The position numbers and the translations under genes are program-made. From contig OU744446.1 in NCBI GenBank assembly GCA_916610825.1, forward strand, positions 3,109,001-3,173,000: 64,000 bases of DNA, in the 5' to 3' direction. The stretch comes from Haliclystus octoradiatus (taxonomy: Eukaryota > Cnidaria > Staurozoa > Stauromedusae > Haliclystidae). Shown in pieces: positions 1-13,067 of the stretch (position 1 is the first letter of the stretch; the number at the start of each line of letters is the position of its first letter). A model generated the notes under the pieces. It was not told where the DNA came from. It did not search any database and was given only the letters and a program-made list of their open reading frames with translations.

Positions 1-1640
1 GGTAGGCTTTTGCAGAGCATTTGTTAGGTTATAGACCATGATCAAATATGCAATTCTCCTATTTTTGTGACGTCACAAGAAGAAAGCTGAGCTGAGAACT
101 GTACACTGTGCCTTTGAATTTTCGAATTAATCTAAAGATTTGAGGATACAGAGAAATTTATATTTTTCTTCTTGAAAATAATAGGATGGATGCTTAATAT
201 CGTTTTCTTACATAATCATGGAATCTTCTATTTAAAAAATACTATTTATTTTCTTGCGTGTGTTATTTAGTATGGCAGACTGACTGGGGAAAGAAACGTA
301 ATGTGTCTTACCTACAATTTGAAGAATTTCGCAAAAAGCCGTGAACGTGAAGAAAGAGATGAAACAAAGCTAATTGTCTATTTATTACGAGTTGCATGCG
401 ATTTTAAAAGAGCAGATTATTGAATTAATTTATAGTAACTTTTCAGAATGTTGCTAATTTTCAATTGGAGGAATGGTTTAATTACTTGAAATTTTAGCGG
501 TTGATTATGTTTATGGCTTGGTTTTGGCAGTTTATTGAGAGCTTTCCTTTCTATGCAAGGAGTTTAGTTTTTATATCTATAGTTAGAAACATGCACTTTG
601 GTATTTCATAGATTTCTTGAAGTTGGCAGGGTCAAGCTCGGTTATGAGGAAATGGCGTTATTGCCGTTAGAATGAATCGCAGCAGATCCTTGTTATGTTC
701 TAAATAAAAATGGTATAATTTATACAAAGGCAATCACAATATCTCTTTTCACTATGAAACGGGCAAACGCCGTGATTCTGTTGAGTCAGACTGGGTATTA
801 ACGTTCGGATTCGTTCACCTGATTACAAAAATTTTGTAAATTAAACAGTCGAACTTATCTTTGAATTTTTCAAAACCTTTCAAATGGTCTTCAGAAACGA
901 ATTTACCATGTTGTTGATTTACATGCAAGTTAACAGGGTACCTTTTTCTCTTGTGCTCCTCAATGTGCTGATGCACGTTTTGTCAGGCATATCCGACATA
1001 ATTCGTTTCACACGAACGACACTGGAAACTATTTACAACAAATTGATGAGTTATTCAACCGTTTATCATCGAAAGATGAATATTTTCTATGTGAAAGATT
1101 AGGTAAATATTTTGAAATTTAAAATAACCTTTTTCAAATCAATTTTCATATTTCAAGAATAAAAAAGAGTCAGACTGAGTGTGGTCCTTATTTGCCTATT
1201 GCAAGTAAAAATCCTGATGACATGAACATTGTGCTATCTTTTGAGGATTTCGGTTGTGAAAATTCCTTAAAGCGTCAGTTATCCCGATTCAAGTTCAAAG
1301 TTGTTATTGCCTTGGTGTAAAATAAACAATTTTTATATAACACACCTATTTTGGCACTATAGTTAGTACTTTGAGAAATTTTTTGACAATTTTAAACCCA
1401 TTATTTTTCAAATATTCTCCATTCTAATTAATAGTAGTAGAGCTATCAATCAATTGCACTATAGTCTGTTATTTAAAGAAGCTTATTTTCGTTGACAACT
1501 TGTAATAAAGGGGAATATTGAATCATAATAGAATAATCATGATTGGATGTTGATAGTGTTTGACGATGTTTGATGATGTTTGATGTTGTATGACCATGTT
1601 TTATGTTGTTTGTTGATGATGATATTGAATTGCATGACAA
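1..1640. other. AT-rich flank without a supported gene
   Basis: No reading frame here has convincing family resemblance. A plus-strand stretch at about 937-1102 begins after an AG and ends at a GTAAAT donor, and another open stretch lies at about 1158-1319, but their phases do not join without a stop. Positions 1545-1640 are a degenerate GATGTTT-type short repeat that runs into the first exon remnant of the mucin-like array. Confidence 0.5.
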
Positions 1641-1791
1641 TACTAGATTCTACAACACCGCTTGTTGCCTGAACAAATATAATGTATTTTGCTATTAAAT
1701 GGATACTTTGTGATCTCTTTCAAATGAATTTCTACAGCAAACAAGATGGAAATTACAAAACAATCATTCTCTTATGAGATATTCTACGTAC

Positions 1792-1977
1792 GGATGATGT
1801 TACTGAAGCTGTAACGATAGATGAACTTGATACAGGGGATGCTACTGATGAGGCACCAGGTGTCGAAGTTGGACCAACCGTTGATGCTTGACTGGTGGCA
1901 GGTGAGCTTGAGGTAGATGGAGCTACAGTGCCGGATGATTGACCAGTAGTACTAGATTCTACAACACCGCTTGTTGC
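1792..1977 (-). CDS. Mucin-like Ser/Thr-rich exon, intact copy
   Basis: Read on the minus strand, a TTGTTCAG acceptor is followed by 186 nt open in one frame (62 codons), then a GTACGT donor. The encoded peptide starts ATSGVVESSTTGQSSG and is dominated by Ser, Thr, Ala, Val and Pro, as in O-glycosylated mucin-type segments. The length is a multiple of three, so the exon is symmetric and can be duplicated or skipped without changing frame. The intact splice sites and open frame argue for a real host exon. The parent protein is not recognised, and no start codon, signal peptide or anchored domain is visible nearby. An untranslated satellite with a chance open frame is the alternative. Confidence 0.6.
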
Positions 1978-2382
1978 CTGAACAAATATAATGTATTTTG
2001 CTATTAAATGGATACTTTGTGATCTCTTTCAAATGAATTTCTACAGCAAACAAGATGGAAATTACAAAACAATCATTCTCTTATGAGATATTCTACGTAC
2101 GGATGATGTTACTGAAGCTGTAACGATAGATGAACTTGATACAGAGGATGCTACTGATGAGGCACCAGGCAGGGGCGCAAATTAGGGGGGTGCGGGGGGT
2201 GTCTAACCCCCCATTTTTAATTTTTGCCAAAAGTCGGTCCCTGTCGATCCTTCGATAACTTTGCAAATAACTAGCTTAGAAGAACAGAAAGTAGTTTTGA
2301 GGGATTTTCATACTAAACTTTACTTTCAAGTAGGACGTTCCAGACATTCTAGTGAATAAAGTACGCAGTTCAGAATAATAGA

Positions 2383-3240
2383 TATGTGAACAGATCGTCT
2401 TTTTATCATCTTCGTAACATTGCTAAAATCAGGAAATATATATCCTTCAAACACTGTGATATTCTAATACATGCCTTTGTAACATCTAGATTGGATCATT
2501 GTAACACTATATTATCAGGCATTGCAAAAAATCAATTACAAAAATTACAATCTGTTCAAAATTCGGCTGCACGTCTGCTCACTAGAACTAAAAAATATGA
2601 CCACATAACACCTGTTCTAGTAGATCTCCACTGGCTTCCTGTCGCTCAAAGGATAACATTTAAAATATTAATTACAACCTACAAAGCATTGAATGATATG
2701 GCACCAATTTATATCCAGGAATTGTTACATTTATACAAGCCTACTCGAGCGTTACGATCAGCAGACAAGAAGCTCCTTGTCCAACCAAAATGCAATTTAA
2801 AAACGTACGGAAACCGGGCATTCTGTTACATGGCCCCCGAGTTATGGAACAGTTTAACTATTGACATCCGTAGTTGTACATCTCTTTCTGAGTTTAAAAC
2901 GAACATTAAAACCTTCCTGTTTAAGGAGGCTTACAATTTATGAAGCTCAGTTAATTATTTGATAATTTACATTTAGTATTAGTCAAAGCATAGTCAACAG
3001 TAAAAAAAAAAAAAAATTATTCATTAAAGTAATCTAGTGTTCAAAGATTGTATAAATTAAGATTTAAGATTTCACCAAGATATTATATTGTTATAATATA
3101 CCTAACTGATATATACCCTTCATACCTATTATGGGGGTTCTATTATAATTTCTCGATACTAATTAACTATATTGTAAAGCGCCATTGGATTATTCTAAGA
3201 AATGGCGCTATATAAATTCATTATTATTATTATTATTATT
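2383..3240 (+). mobile_element. 5'-truncated L2/CR1-like LINE nested in the hAT
   Basis: An open frame at 2386-2943 encodes the C-terminal end of a non-LTR retrotransposon reverse transcriptase protein. Landmarks are FYHLRNIAKIRKY, SRLDHCN, LQSVQNSAARLLTR, HWLPVAQRITFKIL and the terminal FKTNIKTFLF. This is the standard thumb/C-terminal block of L2/CR1-type elements; the catalytic palm is missing. The 3' end has a short inverted repeat (GCGCCATT at 3179-3186 with AATGGCGC at 3201-3208) followed by a (TTA)n tail at about 3221-3240, typical of these LINEs. It lies between the left hAT terminus and the transposase, so it inserted into the hAT. Confidence 0.85.
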
Positions 3241-3500
3241 AATAGATAGAAATTTAAATAATCGGCTTATATGAATTCATGACTATACATCGATACATTT
3301 CCGTCGTTAATTGGTTTTACTCTCCGTCATTTTTCGAAGAATTGCTAGCACATCCAACAAACCATTTACAAGTCACACCGCCTATGAAATGAATGATGAA
3401 TAATGTGATATTTGTCTGAAAACTGCTCCGTCCATGTGATTAGTATATATAGTTGAAGTGATAATGTGACTGGACTGCTTACGGTATAATTTAATTTTCT

Positions 3501-5910
3501 TTGTATTGCAATATTGTAATTTTTTTCGTTTCTTTTGAGACCGTCAGACAAGTACGTGACTCATCTTCAAAACTTTTAGAAAATTCTGAAACATGTCTGC
3601 ATGAATTGTGGCAATGCCAAGAAAGGACGGAATCACAAAGTCAGAGCTTTATGCCGGTACATCATGATCCTGGTTTGCGTAAACAAATTAAGAATGATGA
3701 AAATAGAGATTATGTATTTAGCATGGGCCCATTTCAGCCATTACTTCGATCCTATCCCAGAAATAGTGATGTCGACCCTTCGGAGCAGAGCAGGTTCTAT
3801 GTTGATTGGTTTAGAGAATTTCCACATTTGGAATATTCAATTGCAAAGGATGCTGCATATTGTTTCTGCTGTCAGCTGTTTCCTACTGGAATACGGCATG
3901 AACAATCTTCCGAGGCGTGGGTTAAAGGAAGTGTTCGGCAATGGCACAAAATGATTAAAAGTAGAGGTAAAGTAAAGAAAGGGAAACTCTCGAGCCGTTT
4001 CGCAAGTAAGAGTCACAAATCTGCAGTTGAAGCTTTGGCCATGTACCAACGACAAAATTTACATGTTGACACTGACAGTATGTTGAATAAAGGGCAGCGA
4101 AAAGAGTGCATAGAAATCGAGTGCGTAAGGCAGGAAAGAAGCAGGGAGACAATAAGTATATTGGTCGATGCGGCACGGTTTCTTGGTCGTCAAGGGCTAG
4201 CATTTCGATGATCTAGTGCAGAAAATGATATGAACGGAAATTTTCATCATTGTTCATTTGCTTGCATGTCATTGTCCTCTTTTGAAAGGATGGCTGGATG
4301 ATGCTGTAAAACGTCCCCAGTGAGCTGTGTACATTTACTGGGACTCCCAAAATCAATACATTGACCTTCTTCGTGAGCAGCTGAAGGAGAGAATTCGATA
4401 AGAAGCAAGCAGTGCAAAGTTCTTTGCCGTAATGGCCGATACTACAACCGATACATCTCACAGGGACCAATTATCAGTTGTAGTGAGATACGTGTCTACT
4501 GAGGGTGAAATCAAGGAACGTCTCATTGATATGCGCATAACAGATGACAAAAAAGGAGATGGTCAAGCAAAATCAATCATTAAATCCTTGCAAAGTCAGG
4601 GATTTGACACTGAAGCAGTTGCTTTTCAATCTTATGATTACACAGCCTCAATGTCCAGTAAATTTAAAGGTTGCCAACCAAAGCTGTCTGAATATCTAAA
4701 AAGAGAAATTCCATATACTTCCCACGTCTTGCTCATCGCATCAACATCACGGTTGAACACAGTTGTGGATCAAGTAGTGTTATTTCAAACATGTTTGATA
4801 CATTGCAACTTTTTCAGTTCCAGTACAAAAAGATTTGCAATCTTCAAGCAGCAGCTGGAGGAAGATGTGAATGCTGAGAGCAATATGCAATTGAGGAATC
4901 TTTCCGGTACAAAATGGGTTGCACAATGTGAATCTTTAAAAGCTGTCTGGTCTAGCTATGATGCTATCATTTCTACGCTGGATAAGGAAATGGAAGAGGG
5001 AGATCGTTTTACAGCAAACAAAGCAGAAAATCTTTCATTGAAGATTGTTTCGTTTGAATTTATTGTTGCATTAATGTTCATTCGAAACGTTATGACCACA
5101 ACAAAAATACTAAATGACAATATCATGCAGACAGTTAAGGTTAATGTAACAGATGCGCTGGAGGCAACTTCTGCTACTATAAACACCCTAATTTCTATTC
5201 GCAAGGATGAAGATGCTATAAATCAGCAAGTTGACGCATCAATAAAAGGTAGAATGGATCACGATGTGGATCCTGATTTAGAGTTTCAAGACGCCATCGC
5301 AGACGCCTACAGCCAAGGAGATACGATGAAAATGCAGCTAACAGTGTTGAATTTACTTTATAAAGCTTTTATCGCAAAGAACTTTTAAAGGTACTTGATA
5401 CCCAGATCAAACTTTTGAAGGAAAACTATGAAGATGCATTCAAAATTATTGAACCTGTTGTTTTGATCTTTAAGCCTCCGTACAATGACAATGTAAAATC
5501 GAATCAGGTTCAACAGCTTCTCAATCTTTTTCCAATTTCCGCAACCTAATATCGAATCATTGGAAAGTGAAATTGATTTATTTCGAATTCATAGCAAAGA
5601 TTACTTGAAAGGGTGCAATTATTTTAAAGATTCTTATAGCTACTGTCTTCAGAACTCGAATGTTTTCCCATTAACATTGCGTTGTCTGAAGCTACTATTG
5701 ACAGCACCAATAACATCTGCCTCTAATGAGCGAGCTTTCTCCAAGTTAAACTTAATAAAAACTTTATTAAGGAGTACAACTAGTCAAACACGTCTCCATG
5801 GTCTAATGAGTTTGGCAACAGAGAGAGACATCACAGATGCATTAAATTTGGATAATGTTTTGAAAAAGTGGTCTAAGGCACCAAAGACTGGAAGACAGAT
5901 GAAAATATAA
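3501..5910 (+). pseudogene. hAT transposase (ZMYM1/DUF4371 type), broken
   Basis: Three blocks of one hAT transposase are visible. The first (about 3541-4211) has a TTF-type zinc-finger region (FYVDWFREFPHLEYS, AAYCFCCQLFP, later a KSHKSAVEA block). The second (4432-5388) is the DUF4371/RNase H-like part (ADTTTDTSHRDQLS, then KGCQPKLSEY). The third (5560-5910) is the C-terminal hAT dimerisation motif (APITSASNERAFSKLNLIK). A TGA at 4209-4211, a frame change near 4250, stops near 4321 and 4400, and further disruption at 5388-5560 separate the blocks. The family excises and reinserts DNA in the nucleus; this copy should be inactive. A host-domesticated ZMYM-like gene is excluded by the flanking terminal repeats. 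Confidence 0.88.
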
Positions 5911-6639
5911 TTACTTCAATTCACATTTCAAAGTAATAAATGCTACATGATTATCATTGATAGAAAACTATATTGTATTCATGTTTGACTCAATAGGTAA
6001 TGATTCATGTTTATGTAATGAATTTTCCATTTACACATAGTAGTGAATTTATTTTGTTAACTTTAAGAGTGATCTGTCCACTGTGCCCATATAGTATATA
6101 TATTAAATTTGATTTATAAAGTATTGACATATATTTTTTTTGTGATTCTAACAAGTGCTTTCCTAGTAAGCCAGAATATCCACAGTAGGTGCACCAATGT
6201 AGGAAACTTTCTTAACAAATGTCGGAAACATGACACAAAACTATGAGAAATTTTAAGAAAAAAATCGGTCCCTTTTTCCAGACACCCCCCTAAGATTAAT
6301 TTCAATTTGCGCCCCTGGCACCAGGTGTTGAAGTTGGACCAACCGTTGATGCTTGACTGGTGGCAGGTGAGCTTAAGGTAGATGGAGCTACAGTGCCGGA
6401 TGATTGACCAGTAGTACTAGATTCTACAACACCGCTTGTTGCCTAAATAATTATGATGTATTTTTCTATTTGTGGTAAATAGATACGTTGTGTTGTGTTT
6501 TGAATGAGATTCTATAATTCTATGTCTCAATCAAGAGGGGAATTATAAAGAAAATACTAATTTTTGAAATATACTACGTAGAGATGATGTTCCTAGAGCT
6601 GTGACGACAAATGAACTTGATACAGGGGATAATTTTTCA

Positions 6640-8605
6640 TTTTAAATAAATATGTCGAAAGCTCAAACAACGTCTATTTTATCGCTCACTTTGATTACAC
6701 AATTTCTGTGCAGCGGAAAAGTAGCTTTATACTCCATCTTGTCATGGAAATGCTTTTCTTACAACTAAGCTCGTTATAAAGGCTGGTTTCCACAAGACGA
6801 AAATTTCGCTGCATGATTTCCACTACAGTTGAGTAAAAAAATTCTAAATTATCTATTCATTATCCGGAATTGTTGCTGTATACTGCCATGATAATATCAA
6901 TTAACAGATTGGCTTTAAGTATTTTTCGCTGAATCGAATCGCAAAAACGTAGGAACAGTTCCAAGTCAAATTTTGTTCGAGCGATAAATCACAGCCGCTC
7001 CTTTGTGGCTTCCACATCACACTACGCATGCGTATTAGATTATTTTTTTAATTCGAAAAATTCGCTACTGCGAATGTTCGCCTAATGGAAATCAGCAATA
7101 ATTCCTGTATCAGGGGAACCCCCGGGGATTTGCAACATTAGTCTCATCAAACTAATTTAATACCCATGGGTGAAGCAGCAACATTGATCTTGCAATTCCC
7201 CCTCCCCCGGGGCCGGTAAGAAATGTATTTAACAATTAAATAAATTCAAATGTCATAATTAAGCTAACATGGGATTCTATAATATTTAGTAGCATTACTT
7301 TGATTTCTGCTATTAAAAATGGAGAAATGTGAAAGTTGGGAAATATCTGCACAAAAATATCTACAGTAATACAATTATTAATACTAATACAATCTCTCAT
7401 ACGACGAAGTGCGTGATCATCATTTCTTTTAATTCTGGCGGCAGTGTTTTTTTATAATAATTGCTAATTCAATTGCCAGGCGGTTTACCCAGGGGTAGAA
7501 TAAAATTTGAAAAAGAAGACAACAGCCCTCCCCCAGACCTCTTTTTCTCAACAAAATGTAACTAACGCTATAAATACATCATGACGAAACCTAATTATCA
7601 TCTGCTGTTACAAAAAGTCGAATATTGAGTACAATGCCCTTTAATTATTAGTACATAGGCGATATCCCGGAGGCGATATATATATATGTTCTTACCTTCA
7701 CTGTAAAACTTTTCGTGTTCATCTTTTTCATGATTATCATTGCTTCCGTCTGACCTAAATTCCACAAAATTAAGCGAACAAGTTATCTCTAGCAAAATAA
7801 TCTATAGTCCATCATGTTGTCTTGTATGAGATTGATTTGCTTTGATATCGATTAATATAATGCAGAACTTCATTTCTACCCTCCTAATAACTGAGATGTA
7901 TTGATATGTTTGAACATATTATTGAAGAATAGCTGATCGAGAATAGACATCTAAAGTCATAAGCTCTTTTTCAAAGTCTTTTTGAGAATTTCTGGTTTAC
8001 TGCACGTATGTAGAATGCTAACCTCAGAATCTTCTAAATAAGGAAATTCACTTTTCTCATTGCATTTGATCAAAAGGTGATCTAGAATTTCTGCTTGTTC
8101 ATACAGAATTAACTTCGTCGTCAGTAACGATTTTCATTGCAAAGGAAGTTGAGATAAAAATTGTACTCATAAGAAACAGTATAACTACTGCGATTGACAG
8201 TATAAGGGGCAAAATTGACCGGCGACCGCTGCGAGCTCAAATTGAATTTATGCTTAGCGTAATTCAACTGTCTCGCTTTGAAACTATTGTTATACGCAAG
8301 CCTAATTTGTTATAAATTCATGTCAACAATGAAGATTGTGTTATAAACAATAAACATGCACGTGATCCTAAGTGCGTAATGCCTGCCGGTCATTTTTGCT
8401 CCTTTAATATGAATTTGTTAATGGTTTGAATACTTCGAATAATTTGAATTATATTTCAAAACTGAAATGATAACAGACTGGTATATATATCCCATTCAAT
8501 TGAGTATAGTTTTTGCGTCGTTCTATAGCAAGCGGCCCAAATGATAAATGTTTAATTAGGCAATAAGTTGACTTGAATATAGCTCAACAATTTATATGTC
8601 GTGAT
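6640..8605. repeat. Left flank of LINE array: segments repeated at 17.0-19.6 kb
   Basis: Several blocks here recur on the far side of the LINE array. 6640-6772 matches 18062-18218 directly. 7225-7560 matches about 19290-19560 in inverted orientation. 7570-7740 matches 19145-19285 directly. 8440-8605 matches 17017-17187 in inverted orientation. The copies are clearly diverged. Within 7225-7560 (minus strand) a KNTAARIKRNDDHALRRMR-like frame is shared with the other copy, but this copy has one A fewer in its A-run and is shifted. No gene is assigned. Confidence 0.6.
6782..7096. mobile_element. Small MITE with GCTGGTTTCCA ends
   Basis: The segment starts GCTGGTTTCCA and ends TGGAAATCAGC, an 11-bp inverted repeat with one mismatch. 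It has no coding capacity. The same start motif (CCTGGTTTCCATAAG) occurs at 20168 at the left edge of the PIF/Harbinger element, so this may be a non-autonomous derivative of that group. No clean target duplication is visible. Confidence 0.45.
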
Positions 8606-9414
8606 ACAAGGCATGCCGCAGCAAGCGTGATGCAAATCAAAACACCCGCCCACATTATCTTACGTAAAAGTTTAAGCAAATTTTCGTAGGTTGAATTTAA
8701 ATCTTAACATATAGTTAACAAGCACACTCACAAGCAAATAATTCGCAAGGTGCAGTCACGCGATCAATATCAACACACAGCTGGAAGTCTTGGTGAAGCA
8801 CCAAATACTTGTAGTACAAACCTTTGCTAAATATAGCACATTCTAATCTCATTCAGGACTTTGCTGAAAGTCCAATTCCTATTTTAAGAATGGAATCGTG
8901 ATATATAAAAATGCAGACATCATATAGCAATTTTGTAATATTTTTCCCGTCTTTATGACCATTTTATATGCATTTGAGCTAAGAAGGGTTTGACCGTAAA
9001 ATTACTGCCCTTGTAAAAGCTGTCCTGCTGTGATTCTATTGTTTGATCGGTTCAACACCTCCACTGCATCTTGCGAATTGTAAATATATTATCGCCATTC
9101 TCAAACAATGGTTAGTCGAAATATCGTTAAGATGATCAAAAAGTCTTTTGTTGCCTCTTTTGATTGATTGGCGCGAAATCAAATATTTTTTCAGTCAAAA
9201 GATTAAGATTTCTTGAGAATATTTTAATCAAATACTTACATTTTATCTGACACATATGAATGAATCTATTTTGCTTTTCTAATCCTTTCGGAGGTAATAT
9301 TTATCAACTAAATATTGTATTTAGTATCAACAAATCATTATTTTCTCAACAATTTTGAACTGAACACAAATAAAAAGATATAAACTTTACTCTTTAAATT
9401 CTATTTATCACTAA
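8606..9414. other. AT-rich spacer
   Basis: Nothing coding or structured is recognisable. The end of the stretch (about 9417-9433) is the short (ATCT)n tract that borders LINE copy A. Confidence 0.4.
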
Positions 9415-9433
9415 ATTTCTATCTATCTATCTA

Positions 9434-13037
<3,604 letters not shown>

Positions 13038-13067
13038 CATCTATCTATCTATCTATCTATCTATCTA
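13038..13067 (+). repeat. (ATCT)n tract between LINE B and LINE C
   Basis: About seven ATCT units form both the tail of fragment B and the 5' border of copy C. The reading frame of copy C stays open into the tract. Confidence 0.95.

Larger units (their letters stand above)
2170..6317 (+). mobile_element. hAT-superfamily DNA transposon, 4148 bp, with nested LINE
   Basis: The ends are 14-bp perfect inverted repeats, CAGGGGCGCAAATT at 2170 and its complement ending at 6317. Further imperfect complementarity follows, with a TTAGGGGGGTG...GTGTCT block on both sides. The 8-bp direct duplication GCACCAGG lies immediately outside (2162-2169 and 6318-6325), the hallmark of hAT insertion. The interior holds a broken ZMYM1/DUF4371-type transposase (about 3501-5910) and a nested LINE fragment (2383-3240). 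The transposase is interrupted, so the copy cannot move on its own. The terminal repeats and target duplication are still perfect, so insertion is not very old. Confidence 0.93.
2101..6442 (-). pseudogene. Mucin-like exon copy split by a hAT insertion
   Basis: This is the same 186-nt exon as at 1792-1977. It is present as 69 nt (2101-2169) and 117 nt (6326-6442) once a single copy of the 8-bp duplication is removed, and the sum is exactly 186. The acceptor side (TTATTTAG in minus orientation) is intact. With 4.1 kb of transposon inside, the exon can no longer be read as such. The break shows the hAT landed after the exon duplicated, because the neighbouring copy is unfilled. Confidence 0.75.
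1641..6629 (-). repeat. Tandem array of a 186-bp Ser/Thr-rich exon (309-bp period)
   Basis: Four copies of one exon-plus-intron unit lie in tandem, read on the minus strand. They are a remnant (1641-1668), an intact exon (1792-1977), an exon interrupted by a hAT transposon (2101-2169 plus 6326-6442), and a partial copy (6582-6629) whose donor GT has become CT. The two intact exon starts are 309 bp apart. Intron sequence between the copies is almost identical as well, so whole exon-intron units were duplicated. This pattern is typical of mucin-like or other surface/secreted proteins that grow by exon duplication. Other exons of the gene were not found in the window. Confidence 0.7.

Noticed and set aside
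937-1319. Possible two-exon host gene piece on plus (HIRHNSFHTNDTGNYLQQID and following)
   Set aside because: The donor at 1103 and the acceptors near 1157 do not keep an open frame, no family is recognised, and the minus strand offers an equally weak zinc-finger-like reading with a stop.
7100-7215. hAT-like MITE with CCCCGGGG-rich ends
   Set aside because: The two G/C-rich ends pair only loosely and no target duplication is visible.
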